Position numbers and translations under genes: made by a program. The notes under the pieces are model-generated. The model searched no databases. It was not told the origin of the DNA and saw only the letters and a list, made by a program, of their open reading frames with translations. Positions 1 through 9,098 of a stretch of DNA of 43,350 nucleotides are shown piece after piece. The number at the start of each line of letters is the position of its first letter. Position 1 is the stretch's first letter. This DNA comes from Streptomyces globisporus (GTDB taxonomy: Bacteria > Actinomycetota > Actinomycetes > Streptomycetales > Streptomycetaceae). The stretch lies in assembly GCF_003501885.1 (NCBI RefSeq), contig NZ_QWFA01000041.1, forward strand, positions 1 through 43,350. The letters run 5' to 3'.

Positions 1-21
1 CACCCCCCCCGGCGTCGGGGC

Positions 22-1077
22 TCATCCCTGTTCCGGGCCCGCCCCCTGACGCGGTTCCCTACCGGCCCCGGCGGCGGCCCGGGTCAGCCGGGCGCCGAGG
101 CCCTCCAGGTACGCCACCAGCTGCGGCGGCCCCTGTACGGAGAACGCGCAGTCCACCAGCGCCAGCCGCAGCGCCACCCACTCCAGGGAGTCTGCGCACG
201 AGGCCCGCAGCCGGCAGCCGCCCTCCCCGTCCGGCTCCGGCGTCCCGAGGTGCGCGGGCAGCCGCGCCGTAACGAACTCCGCCGGCGCGTCGAACCGCAC
301 GTCGAGGCGCAGCTCCGGCTGCATCCGCCGCATCGACCGGGCCAGGAAGGCCGCCGCGTCCCCACTCCCCGCATCACTCCCCGTACCGCCGCTCGCATCG
401 CTCCCCGGGCCCTCGACGGGCAGGGGCCTCGGGGTGAACCGGGCCCCGGTCGCGTACGGCTCGCCGACCCGGTCCACCCGGAACGTCCGCCAGTCCTCCC
501 GGCCCACGTCGTACGCCACCAGGTACCAGCGCTGTCCGGTGCTCACCAGCCGGTACGGCTCGACCTGCCGCTTCGACCGGGTGCCGTCGCCGCTGCGGTA
601 CGCGAACCTCAGCCGCTCCCGCCCGGTGGCCGCCGAGGCCAGCGTCGTCAGGGTCCGTGGATCGATGGTGGAGCCGTCGCCCCGGGTCAGCGGCACGGTG
701 GCGTTCTGGAGCGCGGAGACCCGGCGCCGCAGCCGGGAGGGCAGCACCTGTTCCAGCTTCGCCAGCGCCCGTACGGAGGCCTCCTCGACGCCCTCGATCG
801 CGTGCCCCGCCCCGGCCCGCAGCCCCACCGCGATGGCGACCGCCTCCTCGTCGTCCAGCAGGAGGGGCGGCATGGCGGCGCCCGCCACGAGGCGATAGCC
901 GCCCACCGAGCCGCGCGAGGCCTCGACGGGGTAGCCCAGGTCGCGCAGCCGGTCGATATCGCGGCGAATCGTGCGCGGACTGACGTCGAGCCGTTCGGCC
1001 AGTTCGCCGCCGGGCCACTCGCGCGGGGTCTGAAGGAGGGACAGCAACTTCAGCAGTCGTGCCGGGGTATCGGACAT
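22..1077 (-). CDS. WYL-domain HTH transcriptional regulator (YafY/DeoR-like)
   Basis: A 351-residue one-component regulator. An N-terminal winged helix (about residues 5-60, with SPRTIRRDIDRLRDLGYPV) is the HTH_11 type. The middle and C-terminal part is a WYL domain (RLRFAYRSGDGT and QRWYLVAYD around residues 155-195), followed by a C-terminal extension region, as in the YafY family. WYL domains sense ligands or nucleic acids; the ligand here is unknown. The ATG at 1075-1077 (MSDTPARLL) fits the start of this family better than the GTG seven codons upstream. It is transcribed away from an exporter gene across a short gap that contains a dyad, so it most likely controls that exporter and itself. 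Confidence 0.9.
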   Translation of the reverse strand: MSDTPARLLKLLSLLQTPREWPGGELAERLDVSPRTIRRDIDRLRDLGYPVEASRGSVGGYRLVAGAAMPPLLLDDEEAVAIAVGLRAGAGHAIEGVEEASVRALAKLEQVLPSRLRRRVSALQNATVPLTRGDGSTIDPRTLTTLASAATGRERLRFAYRSGDGTRSKRQVEPYRLVSTGQRWYLVAYDVGREDWRTFRVDRVGEPYATGARFTPRPLPVEGPGSDASGGTGSDAGSGDAAAFLARSMRRMQPELRLDVRFDAPAEFVTARLPAHLGTPEPDGEGGCRLRASCADSLEWVALRLALVDCAFSVQGPPQLVAYLEGLGARLTRAAAGAGREPRQGAGPEQG

Positions 1078-1099
1078 GGCTTCAGCATGGCGGACCATC

Positions 1100-1116
1100 A
1101 GGTCATGATCTGACCT
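1100..1116. promoter_or_regulatory. Inverted repeat between WYL regulator and exporter (candidate operator)
   Basis: Perfect 6-bp arms AGGTCA and TGACCT separated by TGATC, in the 61-bp gap between divergent genes. Its position suits autoregulation and control of the exporter by the WYL regulator. The assignment is inferred from position and symmetry only. Confidence 0.55.
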
Positions 1117-1138
1117 AATGGCCTTCTAGGTTCTTGCC

Positions 1139-2695
1139 ATGCCTTCTTCCGCACCGCCGCCGCCCGCGGCACTGCAGCTCGCACCGCCCACGTCGTCCGT
1201 CCCGGTGAAGACGCCGGTCGCATCCGTACCTGCCACCGGACCCGCACCCGAGTCCGCCCCGGCCGACCGACGTCGCTGGTTCGCGCTCGCCATCGTGATG
1301 ACCGCGGCCTTCATGGACCTGGTCGACGTCACGATCGTCAACATCGCGATCCCCAGCATCACGCGGGAGACCGGAGCCTCCGTCTCCGCGATCCAGTGGA
1401 TCACCGCCGGTTACGCCCTCGCGTTCGCGGCCGGGCTGATCACGGGCGGCCGGCTCGGCGACATCTACGGCCGCAAGCGGCTCTTCCTCATCGGCATCGG
1501 CGGATTCACGCTCGCCTCGGCCCTGTGCGGCTTCGCGCCCAACCCCGAGATACTGGTCGCCGCCCGCATCCTCCAGGGCGCCACGGCGGCCCTGATGGTG
1601 CCCCAGGTCCTCTCGATCGTGCACGCCACCTTCCCGGCCCACGAGCGCGGCAAGGTATTCGGCCTCTTCGGCGCGGTCGTCGGACTCGGAGCGGTCTCCG
1701 GTCCGCTGCTGGGCGCCCTGCTCACCGAGTGGGACCTCTTCGGGCTCGGCTGGCGGCCGATCTTCCTGATCAACCTGCCCGTAGGCATCGCCGGACTGAT
1801 CCTCGGCGCGAAGTTCATCAGCGAGTCCAAGGCCCCCAAGGCGGTCCGTCTCGACCTGCCCGGCGTCGCCCTGATCACCCTGGCGATGCTGATGCTCATC
1901 TACCCGCTCACCCGGGGACACGAGCTGGGCTGGCCGCTCTGGGGCCATCTCTCGATGGTGGGCAGCCTGTTCGTCTTCGGGGCGCTGGTGATCCTCCAGC
2001 GGCAGAAGGCCCTGACCGACGGCTCGCCGCTGATCGAGCTGTCCCTGTTCCGGGTGAAGAGCTTCGCCGCCGGCATCGCCGTGCAGCTGACCTTCGGCGT
2101 CGGCCTCGGCATCTTCTTCCTGGTCTGGACGCTCTACATGCAGATGGGCCTCGGCTGGAGCGTGCTGCGTGCCGGTGTGACGGGCATCCCCTTCTCCGTC
2201 GCCGTCTCGGTGGCCGCCGGAATCTCCGTGCAGAAGCTCGTGCCCCGTTTCGGCCGCAAGGTCCTCCAGGCCGGTGCGCTCCTCATGATCGCCGGGCTGC
2301 TGATCTACCTCTGGGAGAGCGAGCAGTACGGCATGGGCATCAGCTCCTGGCAGATGGCCGTCCCGCTACTGGTCATGGGCGCGGGCATGGGGCTGATCGT
2401 GGCTCCGCTGACCGACACGGTGCTCTCCGAAGTGCCGCGGGAGCATGCCGGTTCGGCTTCCGGCCTGATCAACACCGTGCAGCAGATGGGGACGGCGCTC
2501 GGCCTCGGTCTGGTGTCCGTCGTCTTCTTCGGCGCGATCGGCGACCGGATCGCTCCCGAAGCGGTCGGTCCGGCGTTCGTCGACGCGTTCCAGGAAGCGC
2601 TGTGGTGGGTGGCCGGGGTGCTCTCGGTGATCTTCCTGGTGATGTTCGCGCTGCCCGCCCGGCCGCGCGCCCACGCGGAGTCAGGCCCGCACTGA
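1139..2695 (+). CDS. MFS drug exporter, DHA2 (EmrB/QacA-like) family
   Basis: A 518-residue integral membrane transporter with about 14 predicted helices. The DHA2 signature MDLVDVTIVNIAIPSI follows a Pro/Ala-rich N-terminal tail of roughly 50 residues. The A-loop GGRLGDIYGRKRLFLIG and helix-5 motif C (GAVVGLGAVSGPLLGALL) are typical of proton-driven drug/H+ antiporters. The ATG at 1139 is used; the ribosome site is weak. It is divergent from the WYL regulator, a common regulator/efflux pairing. The substrate cannot be told from sequence. Confidence 0.92.
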   Translation: MPSSAPPPPAALQLAPPTSSVPVKTPVASVPATGPAPESAPADRRRWFALAIVMTAAFMDLVDVTIVNIAIPSITRETGASVSAIQWITAGYALAFAAGLITGGRLGDIYGRKRLFLIGIGGFTLASALCGFAPNPEILVAARILQGATAALMVPQVLSIVHATFPAHERGKVFGLFGAVVGLGAVSGPLLGALLTEWDLFGLGWRPIFLINLPVGIAGLILGAKFISESKAPKAVRLDLPGVALITLAMLMLIYPLTRGHELGWPLWGHLSMVGSLFVFGALVILQRQKALTDGSPLIELSLFRVKSFAAGIAVQLTFGVGLGIFFLVWTLYMQMGLGWSVLRAGVTGIPFSVAVSVAAGISVQKLVPRFGRKVLQAGALLMIAGLLIYLWESEQYGMGISSWQMAVPLLVMGAGMGLIVAPLTDTVLSEVPREHAGSASGLINTVQQMGTALGLGLVSVVFFGAIGDRIAPEAVGPAFVDAFQEALWWVAGVLSVIFLVMFALPARPRAHAESGPH

Positions 2696-2758
2696 CCGGC
2701 GCGGCGGTGGGAATCGGGCCCCGGGCGTCGGCCTTTGCCCGCGGGCCACGGGCCCGGG

Positions 2759-3514
2759 TCAGCAGATCCGGGTGCGGCTCTCCATCGCCGCGCGGGCGGT
2801 GTGCTCGTCCTCGTACACCTCGCACATGTGGCGGCCGTCGGGCGTCGCCGTGTGCTCGACCTCCCACAGGCTCGTCTCGCTGCCGTCCAGCAGCAGGAAC
2901 GCGTGCTCGTAGAGCGTGAATCCGGCGGGCCGGCCGTCGACATCGCACTGCCGCCCGAAGATCTGGGTGATGTGGTGGGCGAAGGCGGCCCGGAGCAGCC
3001 GCGCCTTCTCCTCGCCCGGCCGGTCGGCGTTCTCCGCACGGCGCAGCACGCGGCGGGCGTGGTCCGAGGAATTGTCGGGGGCGTACGTCCGGGGGAGCGG
3101 GGCCGGCGGGGCGGACATCAGGACCGTCAGCATCTCCAGGTCCCCCGGCGCCTCCGGCGTCACCTCGTCGCCGAAGGCCGGGGAGTCGGAGAGGCTCCCG
3201 GCCAGCCGGGACGCGGCGATACGGGCGTCGCCCTCGTCGTCGTACAGCTCGTGCCGGCGTGGGCTCCGCACGTCACGGCCGCCGCTGTGCACCAGCTCCC
3301 ACAGGGTGAGGGCGGAGCCGTCGGCGAGCAGATACGTGTGGCGGTAGGTCTCGCGGTGCAGCACCGAGCTGTGGTGCGACGAGTGCAGCGAACTGCTGTG
3401 GGCGAGCGCCGTGCCGAGGCGGTCGACCGTGCTGTCGGGAAGGTCGAAGGAGTTCAGGGCGCGTCGCAGGAGTCGGTCGAGGTGGTGCTCGGTTGTCTCG
3501 CACGGATCGCTCAA
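2759..3514 (-). CDS. DUF6227-like hypothetical protein
   Basis: A 251-residue soluble protein resembling the streptomycete-restricted DUF6227 family, from memory of its sequence style. It contains two similar halves, each with a [HS]xxT[YL]..LLDGS..[ST]LWE[LV].H block: HTYLLADGSALTLWELVH near residue 60 and AFLLLDGSETSLWEVEH near residue 215. This suggests an internal duplication. I chose the TTG at 3512-3514 because GGAG lies 8 nt upstream, whereas the longer frame to 3616 has a non-coding-looking N-terminus. It stands alone, convergent with the exporter. Function unknown. Confidence 0.65.
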   Translation of the reverse strand: MSDPCETTEHHLDRLLRRALNSFDLPDSTVDRLGTALAHSSSLHSSHHSSVLHRETYRHTYLLADGSALTLWELVHSGGRDVRSPRRHELYDDEGDARIAASRLAGSLSDSPAFGDEVTPEAPGDLEMLTVLMSAPPAPLPRTYAPDNSSDHARRVLRRAENADRPGEEKARLLRAAFAHHITQIFGRQCDVDGRPAGFTLYEHAFLLLDGSETSLWEVEHTATPDGRHMCEVYEDEHTARAAMESRTRIC

Positions 3515-3741
3515 GGTGGTGTCTCCAGGCCGTCGCCGCGTGTTACTCGATGCGTGCTTAACGTAGTCCCTGGGCCTGACATCGTGACCGGGGTTGCGTG
3601 AAAACGTAAGGCGCACGCCGAAAGTTCCCCGCCCGTTCCCGGTGCATTTCGGGCGCTTGGGAGGAACTCCCTTGACTGGGCGGTGAGTCGGCCGTCCGTG
3701 CGCGCCCCCGGCTCACCCCGCACGCCCCCTCCGCCGCTGCC

Positions 3742-4824
3742 TCACCGCAGCCCGATCCCGCCTCCGTACAGCTCCGTGTACGAGAGGAGCCTGCCGCCCG
3801 GCCCCTCGGTGCTCCGGGCCGCGCGCACCGCCTTCACGATGGCCCGCGCCAGGACGTCGGCGCCCGCCGCGAGGATCTCGTTGACGGCGACCGGGTTCCC
3901 CGGCTCCACCGGCACCTGCCCGGTGGCCAGGGTGAACACGGTGTCCCCGTCGGTCAGCAGGTGGACCGGGCGCACCGCGCGGGCCAGGCCGTCGTGCGCG
4001 GTGCCCGCCAGCTTCTGGGCCTGCGCCCGGGTCAGGTCCGCGTCCGTGGCGACGACCCCGATCGTCGTGTTGAACGGTGGGGCCCCGCCTCCGGCCGCCT
4101 CCCGCTCCTGCGCGAGGCGCCGCTCCGCCGCCGCGTGGACCTCGGCCGGAGGGTGGGCCGGCGGCTCCCCGGCCCCGTACTCCCCGAACAGCACCCCGGT
4201 CAGGGGATCGACCACCGAGCCCGCCGCGTTCACCGCGACGACGGCGGCCACCGTGACCCCGGAGGCGAGGCGGACGCTCGCCGTGCCGATGCCGCCCTTG
4301 AGCTGCCCGGCCACCGCGCCTGTGCCCGCGCCCACCGAACCCTCGGCGACGGGCTCCCCGGGGCCCGTGGCAGCCGCCGCCTCCACCGCGGCCCGGCCGG
4401 TCGACGCGTCGGGGCGGGCCCGCCAGTCGCCGCCCCGCCCGAGGTCGAAGAGGGCGGCGGCCGGAACGACCGGTACCACCTGGGTGGGCCCGGGGCCGAC
4501 CCGGACGCCCCGGCCCTGCTCCTCCAGCCACGCCATCACGCCGGACGCCGCGTCGAGCCCGAAGGCGCTGCCGCCCGTGAGGACGACGGCGTCGACCCGC
4601 TGGACCAGGTTGCGCGGATCCAGTGCGTCCGTCTCCCGCGTACCCGGGCCGCCGCCCCGTACATCCACGGCTGCCACCGCCCCGCCCTCGGGCGCCAGGA
4701 CGACGGTCGTGCCGCTCAGCGCGCCCGCACCGGCGACCTCGGCGTGGCCGACGCGGAGACCGGCCACATCGGTCAGCGCGTCCAGCAGGGGCGGGAGTTC
4801 GGGGGCCTTGTCCTCGCGCGTCAT
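3742..4824 (-). CDS. P1 family peptidase (DmpA-type N-terminal-nucleophile aminopeptidase)
   Basis: A 360-residue peptidase_S58/P1 family protein. Family features include the N-terminal VAGLRVGHAEV, the glycine-rich LTGGSAFGLDAASGVMAWLEE, the GQLKGGIGTAS stretch, and NTTIGVVATDA near residue 255. The last is the usual self-cleavage and nucleophile region (Asn-Thr|Thr). Such enzymes are autoprocessed and hydrolyse N-terminal residues of peptides or amides. The ATG at 4824 has GGAG in its upstream region. It is monocistronic, between the DUF6227 gene and the molybdoenzyme operon. The physiological substrate is unknown. Confidence 0.9.
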   Translation of the reverse strand: MTREDKAPELPPLLDALTDVAGLRVGHAEVAGAGALSGTTVVLAPEGGAVAAVDVRGGGPGTRETDALDPRNLVQRVDAVVLTGGSAFGLDAASGVMAWLEEQGRGVRVGPGPTQVVPVVPAAALFDLGRGGDWRARPDASTGRAAVEAAAATGPGEPVAEGSVGAGTGAVAGQLKGGIGTASVRLASGVTVAAVVAVNAAGSVVDPLTGVLFGEYGAGEPPAHPPAEVHAAAERRLAQEREAAGGGAPPFNTTIGVVATDADLTRAQAQKLAGTAHDGLARAVRPVHLLTDGDTVFTLATGQVPVEPGNPVAVNEILAAGADVLARAIVKAVRAARSTEGPGGRLLSYTELYGGGIGLR

Positions 4825-5056
4825 CGTGCGGCTCCTCCGGTCGGCATCGGGGCCCGCCGAAGAGCACGGGCCACTACACCTCGAACGTACCGGCGAGCCG
4901 AAACCGGTGGGCGAGACTCCGTACGGCCGGTGCGCGAGGCCCCGCCCGGGGCCCCGGCCCGGGCAAGGCGCCCCTTAGCGACTGTCCGGGCGACCTGCTC
5001 ACCCTCCCACCCCCTAAAACGGGTTCAATCGGCCCAAACAGTCCTACGGTGTCCGG
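4825..5056. promoter_or_regulatory. Divergent promoter region of P1 peptidase and molybdoenzyme operon
   Basis: A 232-bp non-coding gap between divergent starts. The right end is relatively AT-rich, with a TTCAAT-like -35 and a TACGGT-like -10 just before the GTG at 5057. No clear Fnr, NarL or other anaerobic operator is evident by eye. Confidence 0.4.
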
Positions 5057-6166
5057 GTGACCGAGCCCTCAGAAGCCACCGCAGCAGCCGAGCCCTCCGT
5101 CCCCGGCAACCCCGCGGCCACTTTTCCCGCGCCGACCGGCCCCCGGTCCGTCACCACCCGGGCCACGCTCGCCGGAGTGGCAGTCTCCGCCCTCCTGATC
5201 CTCGCGATCGTGCTCGGCAGCCGCATGCTCCGCAACTTCGACTCGGCCCTCCTCCCGTACGCCGTGGCCACGGTCTTCCTCGCCTTCGGCGTCGCCTACC
5301 GCTACACCGTCTGGATCTCCGCCCCCGGTGCCCGACGCCTCTTCAAACAGGGCTGGCGCAGCCTCTTCTCGATGGAGAACTTCCGCAGGGCCCCCACCGC
5401 CCTGCCCAGGATGATCGCCACCTACCTCGGCTTCCAGAAGTTCCTCGGCGCCCGCTCCCACGCCCGCTGGGCCGCTCACCAGCTCATCTTCTGGGGCTGC
5501 GTCCTCGCCGCCCTGATCACCTTCCCGCTCACCTGGGGCTGGTTCACCTTCACCTCCGGCACCGGCTCGGGGCCCGGTTACGAGATGCGCATCTGGGGCT
5601 TCAAGATCCTCGGCTTCGACTCCCTGAACCTTCTCGGCTGGCTGATGTTCCACGGCCTGGACATCGCCGCCGTCCTCGTCATCCCCGGCGCCTCGTACTT
5701 CCTGTGGCGCCGGATGAAGGACCGCGGCGCCGTCACCGGCCAGCGCTTCGCCTACGACCTGGTGCCGCTGATCGCGCTCATCGTCATCTCCGTGACCGGC
5801 CTGCTGCTCACCTTCTCCTCGGTCTTCCTGCACGGCGGCGGATACCAGTTCCTGGCGATCCTCCACATGGTGTCCGTCGTCTTCACCCTGATCTACATCC
5901 CGTTCGGCAAGTTCTTCCACATCGTCCAGCGCCCGGCCGCGGTCGGCATGCAGCTGTTCAAGTACACCGGCCGCAAGGACGACGAGGTCTTCGCCTGCCG
6001 CCGCTGCGAGGAACCCATCGACACCGGGCCCTACGTCGAGAACCTGCGCGGCACCATGCGCGACCTCAGCCTCGACTTCGACACCTGGGCCGAATACTGC
6101 CCGCGCTGCAAGCGGGTGCTGCGCGGCAGCGCCTACCTCTCCCATGTCAAGAAGGGCTTCAAGTGA
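5057..6166 (+). CDS. NarI-like membrane cytochrome b subunit with C-terminal CxxC...CxxC domain
   Basis: A 369-residue membrane protein with about six helices. After an Ala/Pro-rich tail there are TM segments near residues 35-55, 60-80, 140-160, 195-215, 235-255 and 270-290. Several helix-associated histidines (RWAAHQLIF, FHGLDIAAV, AILHMVSVV, FFHIVQ) fit haem b ligation as in NarI/DsrM-type quinol oxidoreductase subunits. A soluble C-terminus has CRRC and, about 45 residues on, CPRC, a zinc or rubredoxin-like four-cysteine site not found in classical NarI. It is first in an overlapping operon and probably links the quinone pool to the molybdoenzyme. The haem assignment is an inference from histidines and context. 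Confidence 0.7.
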   Translation: MTEPSEATAAAEPSVPGNPAATFPAPTGPRSVTTRATLAGVAVSALLILAIVLGSRMLRNFDSALLPYAVATVFLAFGVAYRYTVWISAPGARRLFKQGWRSLFSMENFRRAPTALPRMIATYLGFQKFLGARSHARWAAHQLIFWGCVLAALITFPLTWGWFTFTSGTGSGPGYEMRIWGFKILGFDSLNLLGWLMFHGLDIAAVLVIPGASYFLWRRMKDRGAVTGQRFAYDLVPLIALIVISVTGLLLTFSSVFLHGGGYQFLAILHMVSVVFTLIYIPFGKFFHIVQRPAAVGMQLFKYTGRKDDEVFACRRCEEPIDTGPYVENLRGTMRDLSLDFDTWAEYCPRCKRVLRGSAYLSHVKKGFK

Positions 6167-8490
6167 CCGCGGATCCGCGAGCTGCTGCCGACCGCCGCAC
6201 CTTCATCCCCCTGGATCCCTCCCTCGCCCCGCCCGGCACCCGCGCCTTCCGGGACGCGGGCGGCATCCCGGCCGACCGGTGGCACGCCGACCAGAACGGC
6301 GAGACACTCGTCCCCACCCACTGCTGCTTCTGCGGTGTCCAGTGCGGGATGTATCTGCGCGTGGACCACGGCGGCAAGGTCTTCGGCGTCGAACCCCGCA
6401 ACCACGACATCAACCGGATGCGGCTCTGCCCCAAGGGCATCAACGCCTATCAGCAGGTCAACCACCCCGACCGGCTCACCGCCCCGCTGATGCGCCGCTC
6501 CCGCGACGAGGAGTTCCGCGAGGTCTCCTGGGAGGAGGCGCTCGACTTCACCGTCTCCGAGGTCAGGCGCATCCAGCAGACGTACGGCAACGACGCCTTC
6601 GGGCTGCTCGGCGGGGCCAGCCTGTTCTCCGAGAAGACCTACCTGGTGGGCAAGTTCGCCCGGGTCGCGCTCAAATCCCGGCACGTCGACTACAACGGCC
6701 GCCTCTGCATGGTCAGCGCCGCGGGCGCCAACAAGCTGGCCTTCGGCATCGACCGGGCCGGCAACCCCTTCTCCGACATCCTGCTCACCGACTGCCTGCT
6801 CATCGCGGGCTCCAACGTCGGCGAGTGCTTCCCCGTGATGACCCAGTACGTCTGGGGAGCCCGCGACCGCGGCGCGACCCTCATCGTGGTCGACCCGCGC
6901 GAGACCGCCATCGCCCGGACCGCCGACATCCACGTCGCCCTCAAACCCGGCACCGACTCCGCCTTCTTCACCTCCGTCCTCAACGTCGTCATCGAGGAAG
7001 GGCTCACCGACGAGAACTTCCTCGCCGATCACGCCACCGGCTGGGAGGAGCTCAAGGCCAAGGCCGTCGAATGCCCGCCCTCCCGGGCCGCCGCGATCTG
7101 CGGCATCCCCGCCGAGCAGATCGTCCGGGTCGCCCGGGCCTTCGCCCGCGCCCCCAAGGCCATGGCCTGGCACGCCCGAGGCATCGAACACCACTCGCAG
7201 GGCGTCGAGAACTGCCTCTCCGTGATCAACCTCTGCACCGCCACCGGCCACATCGGCAAGCCCGGCGCCGGCTACGGCACCATCACCGGCCAGGGCAACG
7301 GGCAGGGCGGGCGCGAGCACGGCCAGAAGTCCGACCTCCTCCCCGGCGGACGCTCCATCATGAACGAGGAGCACCGCCGCCAGATCTGCGAGATCTGGGG
7401 CATCGAGGAGTCCGAACTCCCGCCCGCCGGCACCTCCATGATGGAAATGGTCTGGCAGATGCAGCGCCGCGAGATCCGCGGTCTGATCGGCATCTGCAAC
7501 AACCCCTTCGTCTCCCTGCCCAACTACCGGGTGGTCAAGGAGGGGTACGACACCACCGAGTTCCACGCCCAATTCGACTTCTTCCTCTCCGAGACCGCCG
7601 CCAACGCCCATGTCGTCTTCCCCGTCACCACCTGGGCCGAGGACGAAGGCGTGATGGCCAACGCGGAGGCCCGCGTGGTCAAGCACAACAAGGCCCAGGA
7701 CCCGCCGCCAGGCGTCCGGACCGACACCTGGGTGATCTGCGAACTCGCCCGCCGCCTCGGCGCGGGCGACAAGTTCGACTTCCCCGACTCCCGGTCGGTC
7801 TTCGACGAGCTGCGCGTCGCCTCCGCCGGAACGGTCAACGACTACTACGGCATCACCTACGAACGGCTGGAGGAGACCGGCGGCATCGCCTGGCCCTGCC
7901 CCGCCACCGACCACCCCGGCACCCCCCGGCTCTTCGAGGACGGGAAGACCTACCACCCCGACGGCAAGATCCACCTCCAGGTCGTCGAATGGCACCCGCC
8001 GATGGACCCGTACGACGACGAGCACCCCATGTCCCTCACCACCGGCCGCACCGTCGCCCACTTCCTCTCCGGCAACCAGACCCGCAGGCTCGGCGCCCTC
8101 GTCGAACAGACCCCGCGCCCCTGGGCCGAGATCCACCCCTCCCACGGCTTCCGCAACGGCGAACCCGTCCGCGTCGTCACCCGGCGCGGCAGCGAGGTCT
8201 TCCCCGCCCTGGTCACCGAGGCGATCCGCCCCGACACCGTGTTCGTCCCGTACCACTGGCCCGTCCCCACCGCGGCCAACGCCCTCACCATCGACGCCCT
8301 CGACCCCCGCTCCAAGATCCCCGAGTACAAGGTGTGCGCCTGCCGCATCGAGCACGCCGAGCGGATCGACGAGGTGCCCGCCCCGCCGGTCGCCCCCGGC
8401 CATGTCGCCTATCCGGAGACCCAGGTCTCCCGTACCGACCCGCTGCCCCCCACGGCCCCGCAGGGCCGTGGCACCTCGGAGAGGAGCTGA
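6163..8490 (+). CDS. Molybdopterin oxidoreductase catalytic subunit (NasC/FdhA-like)
   Basis: A 775-residue bis-MGD enzyme. An N-terminal [4Fe-4S] site is formed by CCFCGVQCGM plus LCPKG about 35 residues later (residues 50-95). The GRLCMVS segment supplies a cysteine at the usual molybdenum-ligand position, so it is not a selenoprotein. GQGNGQGGREHGQKSDLLPG is characteristic of assimilatory nitrate reductases and related enzymes. A C-terminal molydop_binding domain (LTTGRTVAHFLSGNQTRR onward) is present. The GTG start at 6163 overlaps the preceding stop (GTGA). There is no NarJ-like chaperone, FdhD or transporter nearby. Nitrate, formate or another oxyanion are all possible substrates; the motif favours nitrate-reductase ancestry. 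Confidence 0.88.
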   Translation: MTADPRAAADRRTFIPLDPSLAPPGTRAFRDAGGIPADRWHADQNGETLVPTHCCFCGVQCGMYLRVDHGGKVFGVEPRNHDINRMRLCPKGINAYQQVNHPDRLTAPLMRRSRDEEFREVSWEEALDFTVSEVRRIQQTYGNDAFGLLGGASLFSEKTYLVGKFARVALKSRHVDYNGRLCMVSAAGANKLAFGIDRAGNPFSDILLTDCLLIAGSNVGECFPVMTQYVWGARDRGATLIVVDPRETAIARTADIHVALKPGTDSAFFTSVLNVVIEEGLTDENFLADHATGWEELKAKAVECPPSRAAAICGIPAEQIVRVARAFARAPKAMAWHARGIEHHSQGVENCLSVINLCTATGHIGKPGAGYGTITGQGNGQGGREHGQKSDLLPGGRSIMNEEHRRQICEIWGIEESELPPAGTSMMEMVWQMQRREIRGLIGICNNPFVSLPNYRVVKEGYDTTEFHAQFDFFLSETAANAHVVFPVTTWAEDEGVMANAEARVVKHNKAQDPPPGVRTDTWVICELARRLGAGDKFDFPDSRSVFDELRVASAGTVNDYYGITYERLEETGGIAWPCPATDHPGTPRLFEDGKTYHPDGKIHLQVVEWHPPMDPYDDEHPMSLTTGRTVAHFLSGNQTRRLGALVEQTPRPWAEIHPSHGFRNGEPVRVVTRRGSEVFPALVTEAIRPDTVFVPYHWPVPTAANALTIDALDPRSKIPEYKVCACRIEHAERIDEVPAPPVAPGHVAYPETQVSRTDPLPPTAPQGRGTSERS

Positions 8491-8495
8491 GGCCC

Positions 8496-9098
8496 ATGAT
8501 GGGCAGAACGATCTTCATCGACCCGGGGCGCTGCATCGGCTGCCAGGCCTGTGTATCCGCCTGCCGCGAATGCGACTCGCACCGCGGCAAATCGATGATC
8601 CACCTCGACTACACCGACGAGGGCCAGTCCGTCGCCTCCCTTCCGACCGTCTGCATGCACTGCGAGGACCCGGTCGCCCCGTGCGCCGAGGTCTGTCCCG
8701 CCGACGCGATCCTGGTGACCGCGGACGGTGTGGTGCAGCAGGCCGACACCACCCGCTGCATCGGCTGCTCCAACTGCGTCAACGCCTGCCCCTTCGGCGT
8801 ACCGAAGATCGACCTCCAGGCGAAGCTGCAGATGAAGTGCAACCTCTGCTACGACCGCACCGCCTACGGCCTCGCCCCCATGTGCGCCACCGTCTGCCCG
8901 ACCGGAGCGCTCTTCTACGGCACCGTCGAAGAACTTCAGGCGGAGCGCCCCGGCGTCCAGGTCGCCGACACCTTCGTCTTCGGCGAGACCGAGGTCCGCA
9001 CCGGCGTGGCCATGGTCGTCCCCGCCGAACGGGTCCAGTGGCCGGTGCCCGGCGGTCTTCCCGTCGTCGAGATCAACGGGAAGGACGTCCGCCGATGA
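8496..9098 (+). CDS. Four-cluster 4Fe-4S ferredoxin electron-transfer subunit
   Basis: A 200-residue NrfC/DmsB/FdhB-like protein. Four cysteine groups are visible: CIGCQACVSAC, CMHC...CAEVCP, CIGCSNCVNACP and CNLC...CATVCP. These are enough for four [4Fe-4S] clusters and would pass electrons between the molybdenum subunit and the membrane partner. AGGAG lies 9 nt before the ATG at 8496; a second ATG follows directly. It ends by overlapping the Rieske gene (ATGA). No TAT signal is present, so the catalytic pair is probably cytoplasmic. Confidence 0.93.
   Translation: MMGRTIFIDPGRCIGCQACVSACRECDSHRGKSMIHLDYTDEGQSVASLPTVCMHCEDPVAPCAEVCPADAILVTADGVVQQADTTRCIGCSNCVNACPFGVPKIDLQAKLQMKCNLCYDRTAYGLAPMCATVCPTGALFYGTVEELQAERPGVQVADTFVFGETEVRTGVAMVVPAERVQWPVPGGLPVVEINGKDVRR

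Noticed and set aside
6133..8403. 756-codon antisense frame over the molybdenum subunit
   Set aside because: Same shadow effect; repetitive Gly/Val/Asp composition and no domain.
3961..8490. 1509-codon open frame ending with the molybdenum subunit
   Set aside because: Only the part from GTG 6163 is real; upstream it runs antisense to the P1 peptidase and out of frame through the cytochrome b gene.
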